Of a DNA stretch of 64,000 bases, positions 1-9,484 are shown piece after piece. The notes below the pieces were generated by a model, which was not told where the DNA came from, searched no databases, and saw nothing but the letters and a program-made list of their open reading frames with translations. Position numbers and translations under genes: made by a program. Source of the DNA: ATX-6F1 sp943369485 (GTDB lineage: Bacteria; Cyanobacteriota; Cyanobacteriia; PCC-6307; Cyanobiaceae); contig CALRNH020000001.1 in NCBI GenBank assembly GCA_943369485.1, positions 1-64,000 on the forward strand. The letters run 5' to 3'. Each line of letters begins with the position of its first letter. Within the stretch, counting starts at the first letter, position 1.

Positions 1-99
1 GCAGAACAACACCGAATCGAGTACAACGTCTACAGACCGCATTCAGCTCTCCAGGGGCGTACGCCCCTGGAAGTCCTCCAGCAATGGAAAGCGGCCTGA
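1..99 (+). CDS. Transposase, C-terminal fragment (IS3/IS481-type integrase core)
   Basis: The window opens inside this gene; 32 codons are readable before a TGA. They contain YNVYRPHSALQGRTPLEVL, the typical end of the DDE integrase core of IS3/IS481-type transposases (consensus YNxxRPHxALxxxTP). The protein would cut and join IS ends. The 5' part lies outside the window, so it cannot be told whether the element is intact. It runs straight into the membrane protein gene that follows, which suggests the IS landed in or next to that gene. Confidence 0.8.
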   Translation, partial: AEQHRIEYNVYRPHSALQGRTPLEVLQQWKAA

Positions 100-136
100 T
101 CACCCCATCAGCTCTTATAAGAACTGGAGCAGCAAA

Positions 137-149
137 GGGGGTCACGTCA
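137..149. mobile_element. Possible right end of the IS element
   Basis: The stretch ggggtcacgtca, about 40 bases after the transposase stop, resembles the G-rich, CA-terminated right ends of IS3-type elements. The left end lies outside the window, so the inverted repeat and any target duplication cannot be checked. Confidence 0.25.
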
Positions 150-470
150 GTGCCGCGCCTCGGTGGGCGCAGGGCCCAGCGGGTATCGATCGTGAGCGGT
201 TCGTTGCTTGCGTTACTGCTTATCGCTCTTGCCCTGCCGTCGCTGCCGTTGCACTCCAGCACAGGTCTGCTGCTGCTGGGGATCGCCCTGGCGGCCTCCA
301 TGGCTGCCTACGACGCCGCGTTGGGCCGATGGGTCTTTCACCGCTCCTGGCGCGCGGTGTTCCAGGACTTCAACCCCTTTGGAGGCAACCTGCTGGTGCT
401 GGGGGTGATTATCCTCATCCTCTCCCCCCTGCTGGCCAGTGCGCTGAGCCAGGCCATCGCTGGACGTTGA
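150..470 (+). CDS. Small integral membrane protein, unknown function
   Basis: From the GTG at 150 this encodes 106 residues with about three hydrophobic segments (near residues 13-33, 38-53 and 78-100) around a polar loop holding a WVFHRSW stretch and FNPFGGN. The same frame is open back to an ATG at 84, but that start lies inside the transposase and would add IS-derived residues. I chose the GTG because it falls just beyond the putative IS end. The native N-terminus may have been replaced or removed by the insertion. Family not recognised. Confidence 0.5.
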   Translation: MPRLGGRRAQRVSIVSGSLLALLLIALALPSLPLHSSTGLLLLGIALAASMAAYDAALGRWVFHRSWRAVFQDFNPFGGNLLVLGVIILILSPLLASALSQAIAGR

Positions 471-497
471 TCCACGCGTGAAGCCCGTCCGGCCCCC

Positions 498-1873
<1,376 letters not shown>

Positions 1874-1874
<1 letters not shown>

Positions 1875-2488
1875 CAGCGCGCCGGAATGATTTCGCTGTT
1901 GAACTCGTTGAAGCTGCGCTCCATCGTGCCCTTGGGGCCTTCGGCTGCCGTGCGTCCCGTGGCCTTGGCGAGGGCGGCGTCGATCGCGTCGGTGTTCACC
2001 TGGCCGGCCGCATCGAAGACCACCGTTCCGCCTGCATCGATCACCACCACCTGCGGGATGCTGCCCTTCCAGTAGTGGGCCGGATCGCTGGGGCCGCCGT
2101 CGAGCCGGTTCTGAAGGTTGTCGGTGGTGAGGTAGATCAGCTCGGCATTGTTGCCCCAGGTGCGCTGCAGCTCCGAGAGCACCGGGGCGAAGGTCTTGCT
2201 GTCACGGCTGTCATCGAGGTAGAAGGCCAGCACCACCGTCCGATGGTCCGCCAGGGCCTGCTCCAGGCTGGTGCGGGGTGGCACCAGGGAGCCATTGCCG
2301 GCGTAGAGCGCGAAGATGTTGCCATCGAAGCTGTCGGTGTCGCGGGCGGCGAAGGCCGCAGGCGCCCCAGGGCCGAACACCAGCGCCAGCAGGAGGGCGA
2401 CGGCGGCCCCGAGGGCCAGCAGGCGGCGCAGGAACGAGCGGGTCGGGGCAAGGAGGGGCAACGGGGCCGGAGGGCGGGCTGGCGCCAT
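1874..2488 (-). CDS. Thioredoxin-fold thylakoid/lumen-type protein lacking CxxC
   Basis: A 204-residue protein with an N-terminal hydrophobic segment (about 20-42) ending in AFAA, like a signal or anchor, followed by a thioredoxin-like fold: VVLAFYLDDSRDSKTFAPVL, a central helix, and IPQVVVIDAGG with the conserved cis-Pro context. The position where thioredoxins carry WCxxC reads DDSRDS, so it cannot do dithiol chemistry. Cyanobacteria and plastids have related anchored thioredoxin-like proteins; the role here is unknown. The ATG at 2488 was preferred to an upstream start at 2560, which would run into the next gene and add a non-signal-like head. It lies in a minus-strand run with fumC. Confidence 0.7.
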
Positions 2489-2522
2489 TGTGACGCCCCG
2501 GGGTTTCCGCCGGTGTGCTGCC

Positions 2523-4178
2523 TCAGCCCCGGCCGACGCTGCGGCCCAGGCCCTGCACAATGCCGCGCCCCACCAGTCCGATGGCCCGGCCGATCACCTG
2601 GGTGAGCACCACCACCACCAGGCTCCCGATGCGCTGGACGGCAGCCTGCAGCTGGGGCGCCACGGCGTCGCGGGTTTCCAAAGCCAGGGTCACCGCCTGC
2701 TGCAGCCAGCCCAGCTGGCGCAGCTCCTGATCCCGCGGTTCGGTGAGAAGCAGCGGCGCGATCGCCCCCGCCTCCAGCCGGTAGAGCAGCCGCTGGCTTT
2801 CATAGAGCTGCACGGGCCGCTGGAACCAGGAGGCCCAGCGTTGCTGGGCATTTAACTGGTTGCGCAGGCGCTCCAGGTTGCGGGTGGCCAGGAGGTCGCC
2901 AGTGAGCAGGTAGCGGCGCAGCTCCGGCCAGCTGCCGCAGCAGGCCAGCACTTCAGCACTGATCAGTTCGGCGTTGCGAATCAGCCAGTTGCTCACCAGC
3001 ATCTCCAGTTGCAGCAGCGCCTGGGGTTCATCCGGGGCCAGCAGCCGTCCGGCCACCAGCAGCGGCTGGGCCTTGATCAGGGCCCCAAGCATCGGTTGGG
3101 CCTCCGGCAGTTCCGGATCGGCGCTGGCCAGCTCGCTGCTGGCCTCAAGGGTGTCGGCCACCGCCAGCAGTTCCCCCAGCCGCGGCAGCTGCACATAGGA
3201 GCCGGCCATCTGACGCAGGGCGCTGCGGCGCAGTTCCGGCTGCAGCTTCAGCCAGAGGCTCAACAGCTCCGGGGCGTCCGCCCCGTTGCGGCGCAGGCGC
3301 TCCAGCAGCCGATCGAATTCCTCGATCAGCCCCAGCAGCAGGTCACGGCGGCGCTCGGGGCTGAGCCCCTCGAGCGCCAGCAGCTGGCCGGTGTGGTTCG
3401 CCAGGCCGGCTTCAGCGGCGGCGTTGAGTCGCTCCTGGATCGCCCGCCAGACGCCGATGGCCGTGCGCTCCCGCAGGGTGATCGCGGTGCCTCCATGGGA
3501 CGAATCCTCGGGGCGCTCGGCTACGGCTGGACCTGGCTGGTTGGTGCCTCGACCATCGCCCCAGGCCAGCACCACCGGGCCCCAGATCCAGAGCAGAAGC
3601 TGCCGCGCCGCAGCCAGTTCCCGCAGACGACCCTCCACCAGCAACTGCAGCAGCATTGAGTTGGGCGGGGGATCAAGGGCGAGAACGCAGCGCATACGCT
3701 CGGCTTCGATCTGCTGCAGGCCGCTCTGGAGCAGCCATTGACCAAGCCCGAGGGGTGCTGCCACCGTGGCGGGCCTGTTGGCGGATGGGCGCAGCGCCAC
3801 CACCCGGCCGCCCCCCAGCAGGGTGTTGATCGCCTCCAGCAGTTCTCCGGGTTCCGGGTCATGCAGCAGCCCCTGCACCGGCAGTTGCAGCAGCCAGTCG
3901 CTGGGGCAATTCAATGGGCTCGGCAGCAACAGCAGGCGTGGACTCGGTTGCCAGCGCTCCTCCAGCTGCCGCAGCTCCGCCAGCAGATTGGCCGGCTCCA
4001 CCGGGGCCGTCAGTTGCCAGATCACCAGTTGTGGGCAACCCTCCAGCTGCTCGGGCCGCTCCAGCAGCCGGTAGCCACCGGGGCGTTCGCGCTCCAGCAG
4101 GCTGCGCAGCCCCTCGATCCAGAGGGGCTCGGCGAACACCAGCACTTGGGGCCGGGGCTCGGGCGCGGGTTGGATCAC
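2523..4178 (-). CDS. DUF3685 / Ycf55-like protein
   Basis: A 551-residue Leu/Arg-rich protein. The first 120 residues look like a receiver-type alpha/beta fold (VLVFAEPLWIEGLRSLLE, then LRLLLLPSPLNCP and a LLHDPEPGELLEAINTLL end), but no phospho-acceptor Asp pattern is clear. The long helical C-terminal half ends in a hydrophobic segment (about 518-545) that may bind membrane. Length and layout fit the cyanobacterial DUF3685 family, related to plastid Ycf55, whose function is not established. It lies between the Fur-family regulator and the thioredoxin-like gene, all on the minus strand with short spacers. Confidence 0.6.
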   Translation of the reverse strand: MIQPAPEPRPQVLVFAEPLWIEGLRSLLERERPGGYRLLERPEQLEGCPQLVIWQLTAPVEPANLLAELRQLEERWQPSPRLLLLPSPLNCPSDWLLQLPVQGLLHDPEPGELLEAINTLLGGGRVVALRPSANRPATVAAPLGLGQWLLQSGLQQIEAERMRCVLALDPPPNSMLLQLLVEGRLRELAAARQLLLWIWGPVVLAWGDGRGTNQPGPAVAERPEDSSHGGTAITLRERTAIGVWRAIQERLNAAAEAGLANHTGQLLALEGLSPERRRDLLLGLIEEFDRLLERLRRNGADAPELLSLWLKLQPELRRSALRQMAGSYVQLPRLGELLAVADTLEASSELASADPELPEAQPMLGALIKAQPLLVAGRLLAPDEPQALLQLEMLVSNWLIRNAELISAEVLACCGSWPELRRYLLTGDLLATRNLERLRNQLNAQQRWASWFQRPVQLYESQRLLYRLEAGAIAPLLLTEPRDQELRQLGWLQQAVTLALETRDAVAPQLQAAVQRIGSLVVVVLTQVIGRAIGLVGRGIVQGLGRSVGRG

Positions 4179-4200
4179 ACGGGAACTCGCTCCGTAGGGT

Positions 4201-4680
4201 TCAAGTTACCGAGCGCGGCACCGAAGTTCCAGGCCCCTGAGCCCGGCGGCGACCATTGAGTTGAAGGGTGTAGGACTCGATCGTGAAGCCTGTGAGCGAC
4301 TCGATCCGCGCCACCAGATCCAGCGGCAGCACCACGTCGAGGTCGTGGATCTCCCCCGATTCGTTGCAGGTGAGGTGGCTGTGAGGATCGCTGCGGTAGC
4401 CGTAGAGGCGGCCCGTGGCCCGGTCGAGGCATTCGATCACTCCCGACGACTGCAGCGCTTCAAGGTTCTGGTAGACGGAGGTGTGGCCGATGTTGCGGCC
4501 CAGTGTGTTGAGTTTCTCGAAGATGTCGCGGGCACTCAGGTGGCTCTTCTCCTGCCAGAGCAGATCCAGCACCATGCGCCTCTGGCGGCTCAGGCGCATG
4601 CCCAGGTCGCGGCACCGCTGGTAGGCGGCCTCCACCCCCGAGGTGGCGTGGCTGGGTTGTTCGGCGAGAGGGGCCGTCAC
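4201..4680 (-). CDS. Fur-family transcriptional regulator without structural CxxC motifs
   Basis: DNA-binding repressor of the Fur/PerR/Zur family, about 159 residues from the GTG at 4680 (an in-frame GTG at 4728 would add 16). The winged helix is clear (MRLSRQRRMVLDLL, HLSARDIFEKL, TSVYQNLEALQSSGVIE) and the metal-site region is HSHLTC. Family members usually carry two CxxC pairs holding a structural zinc; here the first reads CNES and the C-terminus has no Cys pair. That leaves a possible His/Asp regulatory site of PerR type but no Cys4 zinc site. Whether it senses iron, zinc or peroxide cannot be read from sequence. The earlier GTG coincides with a TTAACAT that could be a -10 box, so I prefer the later start. 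Confidence 0.85.
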   Translation of the reverse strand: MTAPLAEQPSHATSGVEAAYQRCRDLGMRLSRQRRMVLDLLWQEKSHLSARDIFEKLNTLGRNIGHTSVYQNLEALQSSGVIECLDRATGRLYGYRSDPHSHLTCNESGEIHDLDVVLPLDLVARIESLTGFTIESYTLQLNGRRRAQGPGTSVPRSVT

Positions 4681-4743
4681 GGAGAAACAGCGGAGCGCTG
4701 AAGCCAATCTCCGTATGTTAAGGGCCACACCATGGCGAGTTGT

Positions 4744-5505
4744 TCAGGCGATCGACGGCGGGATCGGATCCTGCAGCCGCGCCGGACCGATCGCCGCCAG
4801 GGCTTCGGCCAGATCGACGCGTCCGTCGTAGAGCGCCCGGCCCACGATCACCCCCACCACACCAGCCGGTTCCAGGCTCAGCAGGGAGAGCAGGTCGGCC
4901 AGATCGCCCACGCCGCCGGAGGCGATCACCGGCACGGAGCTGGCTCGGGCCATGGCGGCCAGCGCCTGCAGGTTGGGGCCCGCCAGGGTGCCGTCGGTGG
5001 CGATGTCGGTGCTGATGATCGCGGCGATGCCGCTGCCGTCGAAGCTGCGGGCCAGCTCGGTGGCCTCCACGCTGCTCGCTTCGATCCAGCCTCGGGTGGC
5101 CACCTTGCCCTCTTTGGCATCGATGCCCACGACGATGCGGCCGGGGTGGAGGGCCGCCAGCTCACGCACCAGCTCGGGCTGCTCCAGGGCCACCGTGCCC
5201 AGAATCACCCGGTCGAGGCCGCAGGCCAGCAGGTCTTCGGCCCGCCTGGCGCTGCGCACCCCGCCGCCCAGCTGTACGGGGATCGAAAGGGCGGCGGTGA
5301 TCGCCTTGACGGCCGCGTCGTTGACGGGCTCACCGCTGCGGGCGCCATCGAGATCCACCAGGTGCAGGCGGTCGGCCCCCTGGCGCTGCCATTCCAGGGC
5401 CTGGGCGACGGGGTCGTCGCTGAAGCGGGTCACCTGCCCGTAGTCGCCCTGGTGCAGGCGAACGCAGCTGCCGTCCAACAGGTCGATGGCGGGAATGATC
5501 TGCAT
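4744..5505 (-). CDS. hisA: Phosphoribosylformimino-5-aminoimidazole carboxamide ribotide isomerase
   Basis: Fourth step of histidine synthesis, an Amadori-type isomerisation of ProFAR to PRFAR in a TIM barrel. The 253 residues are full length. The start MQIIPAIDLLDG is the family N-terminus, with catalytic Asp8; the second acid is Asp129 in VVGIDAKEGKVATRGW. Phosphate-binding loops VQLGGGVRS (78-85) and VIASGGVGDL are present, and STDIATDGT lies between them. The reading frame stays open far upstream of the ATG at 5505, but the family start is unambiguous. Divergent from the CSP41-like gene. Confidence 0.95.
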   Translation of the reverse strand: MQIIPAIDLLDGSCVRLHQGDYGQVTRFSDDPVAQALEWQRQGADRLHLVDLDGARSGEPVNDAAVKAITAALSIPVQLGGGVRSARRAEDLLACGLDRVILGTVALEQPELVRELAALHPGRIVVGIDAKEGKVATRGWIEASSVEATELARSFDGSGIAAIISTDIATDGTLAGPNLQALAAMARASSVPVIASGGVGDLADLLSLLSLEPAGVVGVIVGRALYDGRVDLAEALAAIGPARLQDPIPPSIA

Positions 5506-5766
5506 GCGGGGGCGTCCTCTGGCCCCATCTTCCCCGGCGGGGGCCATGGGATTCAGTTCGAGCCTGGACCAGCCCGGCCGCCAGCGCTCGGGGTCCTTCA
5601 GCTCCGCCAACGGCACCCAGAGCCGGCGGCGACGGTCCAGCACCGCCGCCAGCTCCAGGGCCCGCTCGGCTCCGCGGCCCCGCTCCCCCACCTGCTCGAA
5701 GTGGCGGCAGCCCAGCACGCTCAGCTGGGCGGTCCAGATGCGGGACAAGCGGACGGCGCGAGGCAA
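5506..5766 (-). other. Coding-like stretch in frame with and upstream of hisA
   Basis: The minus strand stays open upstream of the hisA ATG in the same frame. The part from about 5766 reads like protein rather than high-GC noise: it is rich in Trp, Glu and Leu, for example RIWTAQLSVLGCRHFEQVGE and LWVPLAELKDPERWRPGW. No stop separates it from hisA and no ATG with a ribosome site is visible; a TTG at 5766 is the only obvious start. It could be an N-terminal extension of HisA, the remains of a small gene that lost its stop, or chance. Without comparison to relatives I cannot choose. Confidence 0.3.
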
Positions 5767-5799
5767 GGAAATGGAATCAAGAGCGTGGGATCCATGCTG

Positions 5800-5861
5800 C
5801 CGGCCCACTGGTTGTGCCGGCCCACTGGTTGTGCTGGCCCGGTTGTGCTGGCCCGGTTGGG
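5800..5861. repeat. Short tandem repeat between hisA and the epimerase
   Basis: Two perfect 17-base copies of ccggcccactggttgtg (5800-5816, 5817-5833) are followed by two shortened 14-base copies, ctggcccggttgtg and ctggcccggttggg (5834-5861). They lie 39 bases before the start of the downstream gene, inside the probable divergent promoter region. Copy number could vary between strains. Confidence 0.85.
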
Positions 5862-5899
5862 CTGGCCGCTTGAATGACAACCTCTGCGTGCACGGCCCG

Positions 5900-6820
5900 A
5901 TGAAGATCCTGGTGATGGGGGGCACACGGTTCATCGGCAAGCCCCTGGTGAAGCTGCTGGAGCAGGCGGGCCATGAGCTCACCTTGTTCACGCGCGGCCG
6001 CAACCCCGTGCCCGTGGGCCTGGAGCACCTCAGCGGCGATCGCTCCAACCCCGCCGATCTCGATCAACTCAAGGGGCGCCCGTTCGAGGTGATCATTGAC
6101 AGCAGCGGGCGCACCCAGGCGGAAAGCTGCGCCGTGGTGGAGCGCACCGGCGCCCCCAGCCATCGCTTCGTGTACGTCAGCTCGGCCGGGGTCTATGCCG
6201 ACAGCGAGCTCTGGCCCCTCGATGAAAACGCCCCCATCGATTCCGCCAGCCGCCATGCCGGCAAGGCCGACACCGAGCAGTGGCTGCGGGCGGAGGGCAT
6301 TCCCTTCACCAGCTTCCGGCCCACCTACATCTACGGACCCGGCAATTACAACCCAGTGGAGCGCTGGTTCTTCGATCGGATCGTCCATGGCCAGCCCGTG
6401 CCCCTGCCCGGTGATGGCCGCACGATCACCCAGCTGGGCCACGTGGAGGATTTGGCCACGGCGATGGCCCGCTCGATCGAGGTGGAGGCAGCGGCCAACC
6501 GGATCTACAACTGCAGCGGCGCCCAGGGGGTGACCTTCAAGGGGCTGGTGGCGGCGGCGGCCCGCGCCTGCGGACGGGATCCTGATTCCGTGCAGATTCG
6601 CAGCTTCGACCCCGCCGGACTTGAGCCAAAGGCACGCAAGGCCTTCCCGCTCCGGCTCACCCATTTCCTCACCGATGTGCATCGGCTGGAGCGGGAGCTG
6701 GCCTGGAGTCCGCGCTTCGATCTGGATCAAGGCCTGGCCGACAGCTATGCCGACGACTACGCCCTGGGCCAGGGGGAACGGCCGGATTTCTCCGCCGATG
6801 GGGCTCTGATCGGGGTCTGA
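5900..6820 (+). CDS. NAD-dependent epimerase/dehydratase, CSP41-like
   Basis: A 306-residue extended short-chain dehydrogenase. The Rossmann start MKILVMGGTRFIGKPLVKLL holds the GxxxxIG nucleotide motif; FVYVSSAGVYAD, FRPTYIYGPGNYNP and GHVEDLATAM follow the extended-SDR pattern. The usual YxxxK catalytic pair is not intact: after VYAD the expected Lys region reads HAGKAD. That matches the chloroplast CSP41 (stem-loop-binding, ribosome- and RNA-associated) branch, whose cyanobacterial members have unclear substrates. The ATG at 5900 gives the correct Rossmann N-terminus. Assignment to CSP41 rather than another sugar epimerase is from overall resemblance. Confidence 0.75.
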   Translation: MKILVMGGTRFIGKPLVKLLEQAGHELTLFTRGRNPVPVGLEHLSGDRSNPADLDQLKGRPFEVIIDSSGRTQAESCAVVERTGAPSHRFVYVSSAGVYADSELWPLDENAPIDSASRHAGKADTEQWLRAEGIPFTSFRPTYIYGPGNYNPVERWFFDRIVHGQPVPLPGDGRTITQLGHVEDLATAMARSIEVEAAANRIYNCSGAQGVTFKGLVAAAARACGRDPDSVQIRSFDPAGLEPKARKAFPLRLTHFLTDVHRLERELAWSPRFDLDQGLADSYADDYALGQGERPDFSADGALIGV

Positions 6821-6929
6821 GTCCCCCAACCCCCTGGCGTAAGGGTCGTGGCGAGCGCATGGATCGCTACCGGCGCATCGTGCAGCAGCGTGATAAGACT
6901 TGGAGCGCCGATGGACCTCTGTCCCTTCC

Positions 6930-7274
6930 ATGGAACTCGTGATCAGCCCCCTCAGCGACGATGTTCAGTTGGTCAAACTGACCGGTCGATTGGACGCCAA
7001 GGGGATCACCGAGATCGATCAGGACCTCACTGTGAGCCTGGTTGCGGCAGGCAAATCCGCGATCATCGATCTCTCGGATGTGACCTTCCTCGCCTCAATC
7101 GGCATGCGTCTGCTGATCTCCGCGGCCCGGGGCATCACGGCGAAAAACAAGCTGTTGGTGTTGCTGAGCCCTCAACCCCTGGTGCGTGAAGCCCTCGTCA
7201 CGGCTGGCTTCGACGCCCTGATCCCCATCCACGACGATCTTGAATCAGCGTCGTCGGCCCTTTCGGCGGCCTGA
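6930..7274 (+). CDS. STAS-domain anti-sigma factor antagonist
   Basis: A 114-residue single STAS domain of the SpoIIAA/RsbV type. The phosphorylation loop is IDLSDVTFLASIGMRLLI, where the Ser of ASIGMR matches the conserved phospho-acceptor. In the partner-switch scheme the unphosphorylated form binds the kinase encoded next door and frees its client. The genes for HATPase (34 bases downstream) and PP2C-type phosphatase follow in the same direction, making a complete V-W-U module. Confidence 0.9.
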   Translation: MELVISPLSDDVQLVKLTGRLDAKGITEIDQDLTVSLVAAGKSAIIDLSDVTFLASIGMRLLISAARGITAKNKLLVLLSPQPLVREALVTAGFDALIPIHDDLESASSALSAA

Positions 7275-7307
7275 ACCTTTCGCTCCAACAGCTTTTGGGC
7301 CAATGCC

Positions 7308-7727
7308 TTGGACGAGCTAAGCCTCAAAAACCATCTTGATGAGTTGGAGCGCCTGAGCTTCTGGGTCGCTGAGTGCGGTGAAAGGCATGCGCTCAGTGAT
7401 CGAAGCGTGTTTGCCCTGGATTTGGTGCTCACCGAGCTGGTCACCAACATCATCGACTACGCCTTTCCAGCTGGTGGTGAGCATCTCATCGACCTTACGC
7501 TTCAGGTAGGGGAGGGGGCCATTGATGTCACCGTTACAGATGACGGTGCGGCCTTCGATCCAACGGCAAATGAGGAGGTTCAGCTGCCGACCCGGCTCTT
7601 CGATGCGCCGATCGGTGGATTGGGTGTTCATCTGGTCAAGCGCTATTGCGAATCGTTTAACTATCAGCGCCTAGCCGATCGAAATGAGATCAGATTGCGT
7701 CTCCAAGAGAAGGTAGAAGAAGCTTAA
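7308..7727 (+). CDS. Serine-protein kinase / anti-sigma regulator, RsbW-like HATPase
   Basis: A 139-residue GHKL ATPase domain. The N box reads LVLTELVTNIIDYAF, the G1 box VTVTDDGAAFDP and the G2 region PIGGLGVHLVKRYC, as in RsbW/SpoIIAB. The predicted role is phosphorylation of the upstream STAS protein and sequestration of an unknown client. The start is a TTG at 7308; the nearby ATG at 7303 is in another frame. The stop directly abuts a 29-codon open frame that fills the gap to the phosphatase gene. Confidence 0.88.
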   Translation: MDELSLKNHLDELERLSFWVAECGERHALSDRSVFALDLVLTELVTNIIDYAFPAGGEHLIDLTLQVGEGAIDVTVTDDGAAFDPTANEEVQLPTRLFDAPIGGLGVHLVKRYCESFNYQRLADRNEIRLRLQEKVEEA

Positions 7728-7817
7728 ATGTCTTGTGGTGGAACTGTTGTGGGCGCAGATATTGATTGGTTTGGCATGACGATGACCCCGCCTGATGTTG
7801 ATACCCTGAGGTCATAG
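7728..7817 (+). CDS. 29-residue open frame filling the kinase-phosphatase gap
   Basis: An ATG begins directly after the kinase TAA, and 29 codons later a TAG overlaps the GTG start of the phosphatase gene by one base (TAGTG). The peptide starts MSCGGTVVGADIDWFGMTMT and matches nothing I know. The exact fit suggests a translational-coupling leader that carries ribosomes from the kinase to the phosphatase start. It could equally be a chance frame in a 90-base spacer. Confidence 0.3.
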   Translation: MSCGGTVVGADIDWFGMTMTPPDVDTLRS

Positions 7818-9484
7818 TGAGCAAGAAACGTTCTTCTGCCAATAAGGTCGGCAGCAATAAACAGCAGCCCATCACTCCGGCCCAACACGAGATGGTCGAG
7901 TGGCGATCGCCTTGCCGGAAGCGTTCGAACCTGTCACTGCTCAAGGCCATTCCCGATCTGATCCTGCTGGTGGATCGTGAGGGTTGGCTGCTCGATTGCC
8001 TGGGCGGCCAGGATTCCGAAGCGCCCTCCTGGCTGCCGGAGCAGCCCGTGGGCCATCGCCTTGAAGGCCTTCTCCCCGCAGCCGCGATCGGCATGCTGCA
8101 ACAGGGAATTCTTCAGGTGCTTGACCATGGAGAGGCCGTGGTTCTGGAGCTGGCCCTGGAGCCGGCGGAAGAGGCGCGAATGTATGAGGTGCGCATCAGC
8201 TGCTGCGATCGTGAGGCCGCCCTGCTGTTGATTCGTGACATCACCACCCGCTTCCAGCACCGCCTCGATCGAGTGGCCAGCGAAGAAAAATTCCGCGGGC
8301 TGGTAGCCAACATCCCTGGCGCGGTATACCGCTGTCTGGTGGATGAGCGCTACACGATGCAATTCATCAGTGACGGAATAGAAGTCCTTTCAGGATATCC
8401 CGTTTCTGATTTTATCGACAACACGGTTCGCTCCTACAGCAGCCTCATCCATCCCGAAGATCAGCATTGGCTCGACTCGGCAAGGAATCATGCTCTGTTC
8501 ATGCACCAACCCTTCTCCCTTGAATACCGGATTTCCCACCAGGATGGCAGCTTCCGCTGGGTGTACGAAAAGGGTCGTGCGATCTACAATGCCAAGCGGA
8601 AGCCAGCCTACCTGGATGGTGCCATCTTTGACATCAGCGAGCGCAAACAGGCTGAGGATGATCTGCGCATCGCCGAGGAGAACTACCGTGAGGTCTTCCA
8701 GAAGAACCTTGAGGAGAGCCTGAAGCTTGAATACCTCCAGAAAGACCTGAAGGCCGCCAGTCAGATCCAGGCCAACATTCTTCCCCACGAGAAACCCCTG
8801 CTGCCCAACCACCCGCAGGTGGATGTGGCGGCGATCATCATTCCGGCCAAGGAGGTGGGCGGCGATTTCTTCGATGCCTTCCCGCTCGATGAGAACATCA
8901 TCTGTCTGGCGGTGGGCGATGTGTCCGGCAAGGGCATGCCAGCGGGGCTGTTCATGGTCAGGGTTGTCACCTTGATCCGGCTGATGCTCACCCAGCTAAA
9001 GCCGCTCGGGGCCTGCATCGAGTCGATCAACCGCCACCTCTGCAGCGGCAACGACGATTTCATGTTCGCCACCGTGTTCATCGCCCTGCTCGATGTGAAC
9101 TCCGGTCAGCTCACCTTCGTCAACGGGGGGCACAACCCACCTTTCCTGGCCACTGAGCGGGGCCGCTTCGAGCCTTTGATCAACGACCACAAGGGCGTCC
9201 CCCTGGGCCTCAACGAACGCGCCAGTTTCGTGGCCTCCGAGTGCACCCTCTCTCCCGGTGATCGGCTGGTGATCTATACCGATGGCGTCAGCGAGGCGGA
9301 GGATCCAGAGGGTGGTTTCTTCTCCGTCGAACGCACGCTGGAGGTGCTCGATGGGCTTGACCCCGAGCTTTCGGCCGAAGCCAGCGTGGAGGCCCTGAAC
9401 CAGGCGGTGTTCGCCTTCGCCCGCTCGGCCCCCCAATCCGACGACGTCACGATCCTGGGCCTGCGCTACGCCCCGCGCAGGTAG
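7817..9484 (+). CDS. PAS-PAS-PP2C (SpoIIE/RsbU-type) serine phosphatase
   Basis: 555 residues from a GTG start. A PAS domain (about 37-145, AIPDLILLVDREGWLLD) is followed by a second PAS/PAC (about 157-280) ending in YLDGAIFDISERKQAE, a coiled-coil linker (280-320), then the SpoIIE phosphatase domain with QIQANILPHE, KEVGGDFFDAF, GDVSGKGMPAGLFM, NGGHNPPFL, YTDGVSEAED and QSDDVTILGL. The metal-binding Asp residues are all present, so it should be active. It likely dephosphorylates the STAS protein in response to a PAS-sensed signal. The 3' end overlaps the convergent pgsA by 19 bases. Confidence 0.93.
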   Translation: MSKKRSSANKVGSNKQQPITPAQHEMVEWRSPCRKRSNLSLLKAIPDLILLVDREGWLLDCLGGQDSEAPSWLPEQPVGHRLEGLLPAAAIGMLQQGILQVLDHGEAVVLELALEPAEEARMYEVRISCCDREAALLLIRDITTRFQHRLDRVASEEKFRGLVANIPGAVYRCLVDERYTMQFISDGIEVLSGYPVSDFIDNTVRSYSSLIHPEDQHWLDSARNHALFMHQPFSLEYRISHQDGSFRWVYEKGRAIYNAKRKPAYLDGAIFDISERKQAEDDLRIAEENYREVFQKNLEESLKLEYLQKDLKAASQIQANILPHEKPLLPNHPQVDVAAIIIPAKEVGGDFFDAFPLDENIICLAVGDVSGKGMPAGLFMVRVVTLIRLMLTQLKPLGACIESINRHLCSGNDDFMFATVFIALLDVNSGQLTFVNGGHNPPFLATERGRFEPLINDHKGVPLGLNERASFVASECTLSPGDRLVIYTDGVSEAEDPEGGFFSVERTLEVLDGLDPELSAEASVEALNQAVFAFARSAPQSDDVTILGLRYAPRR

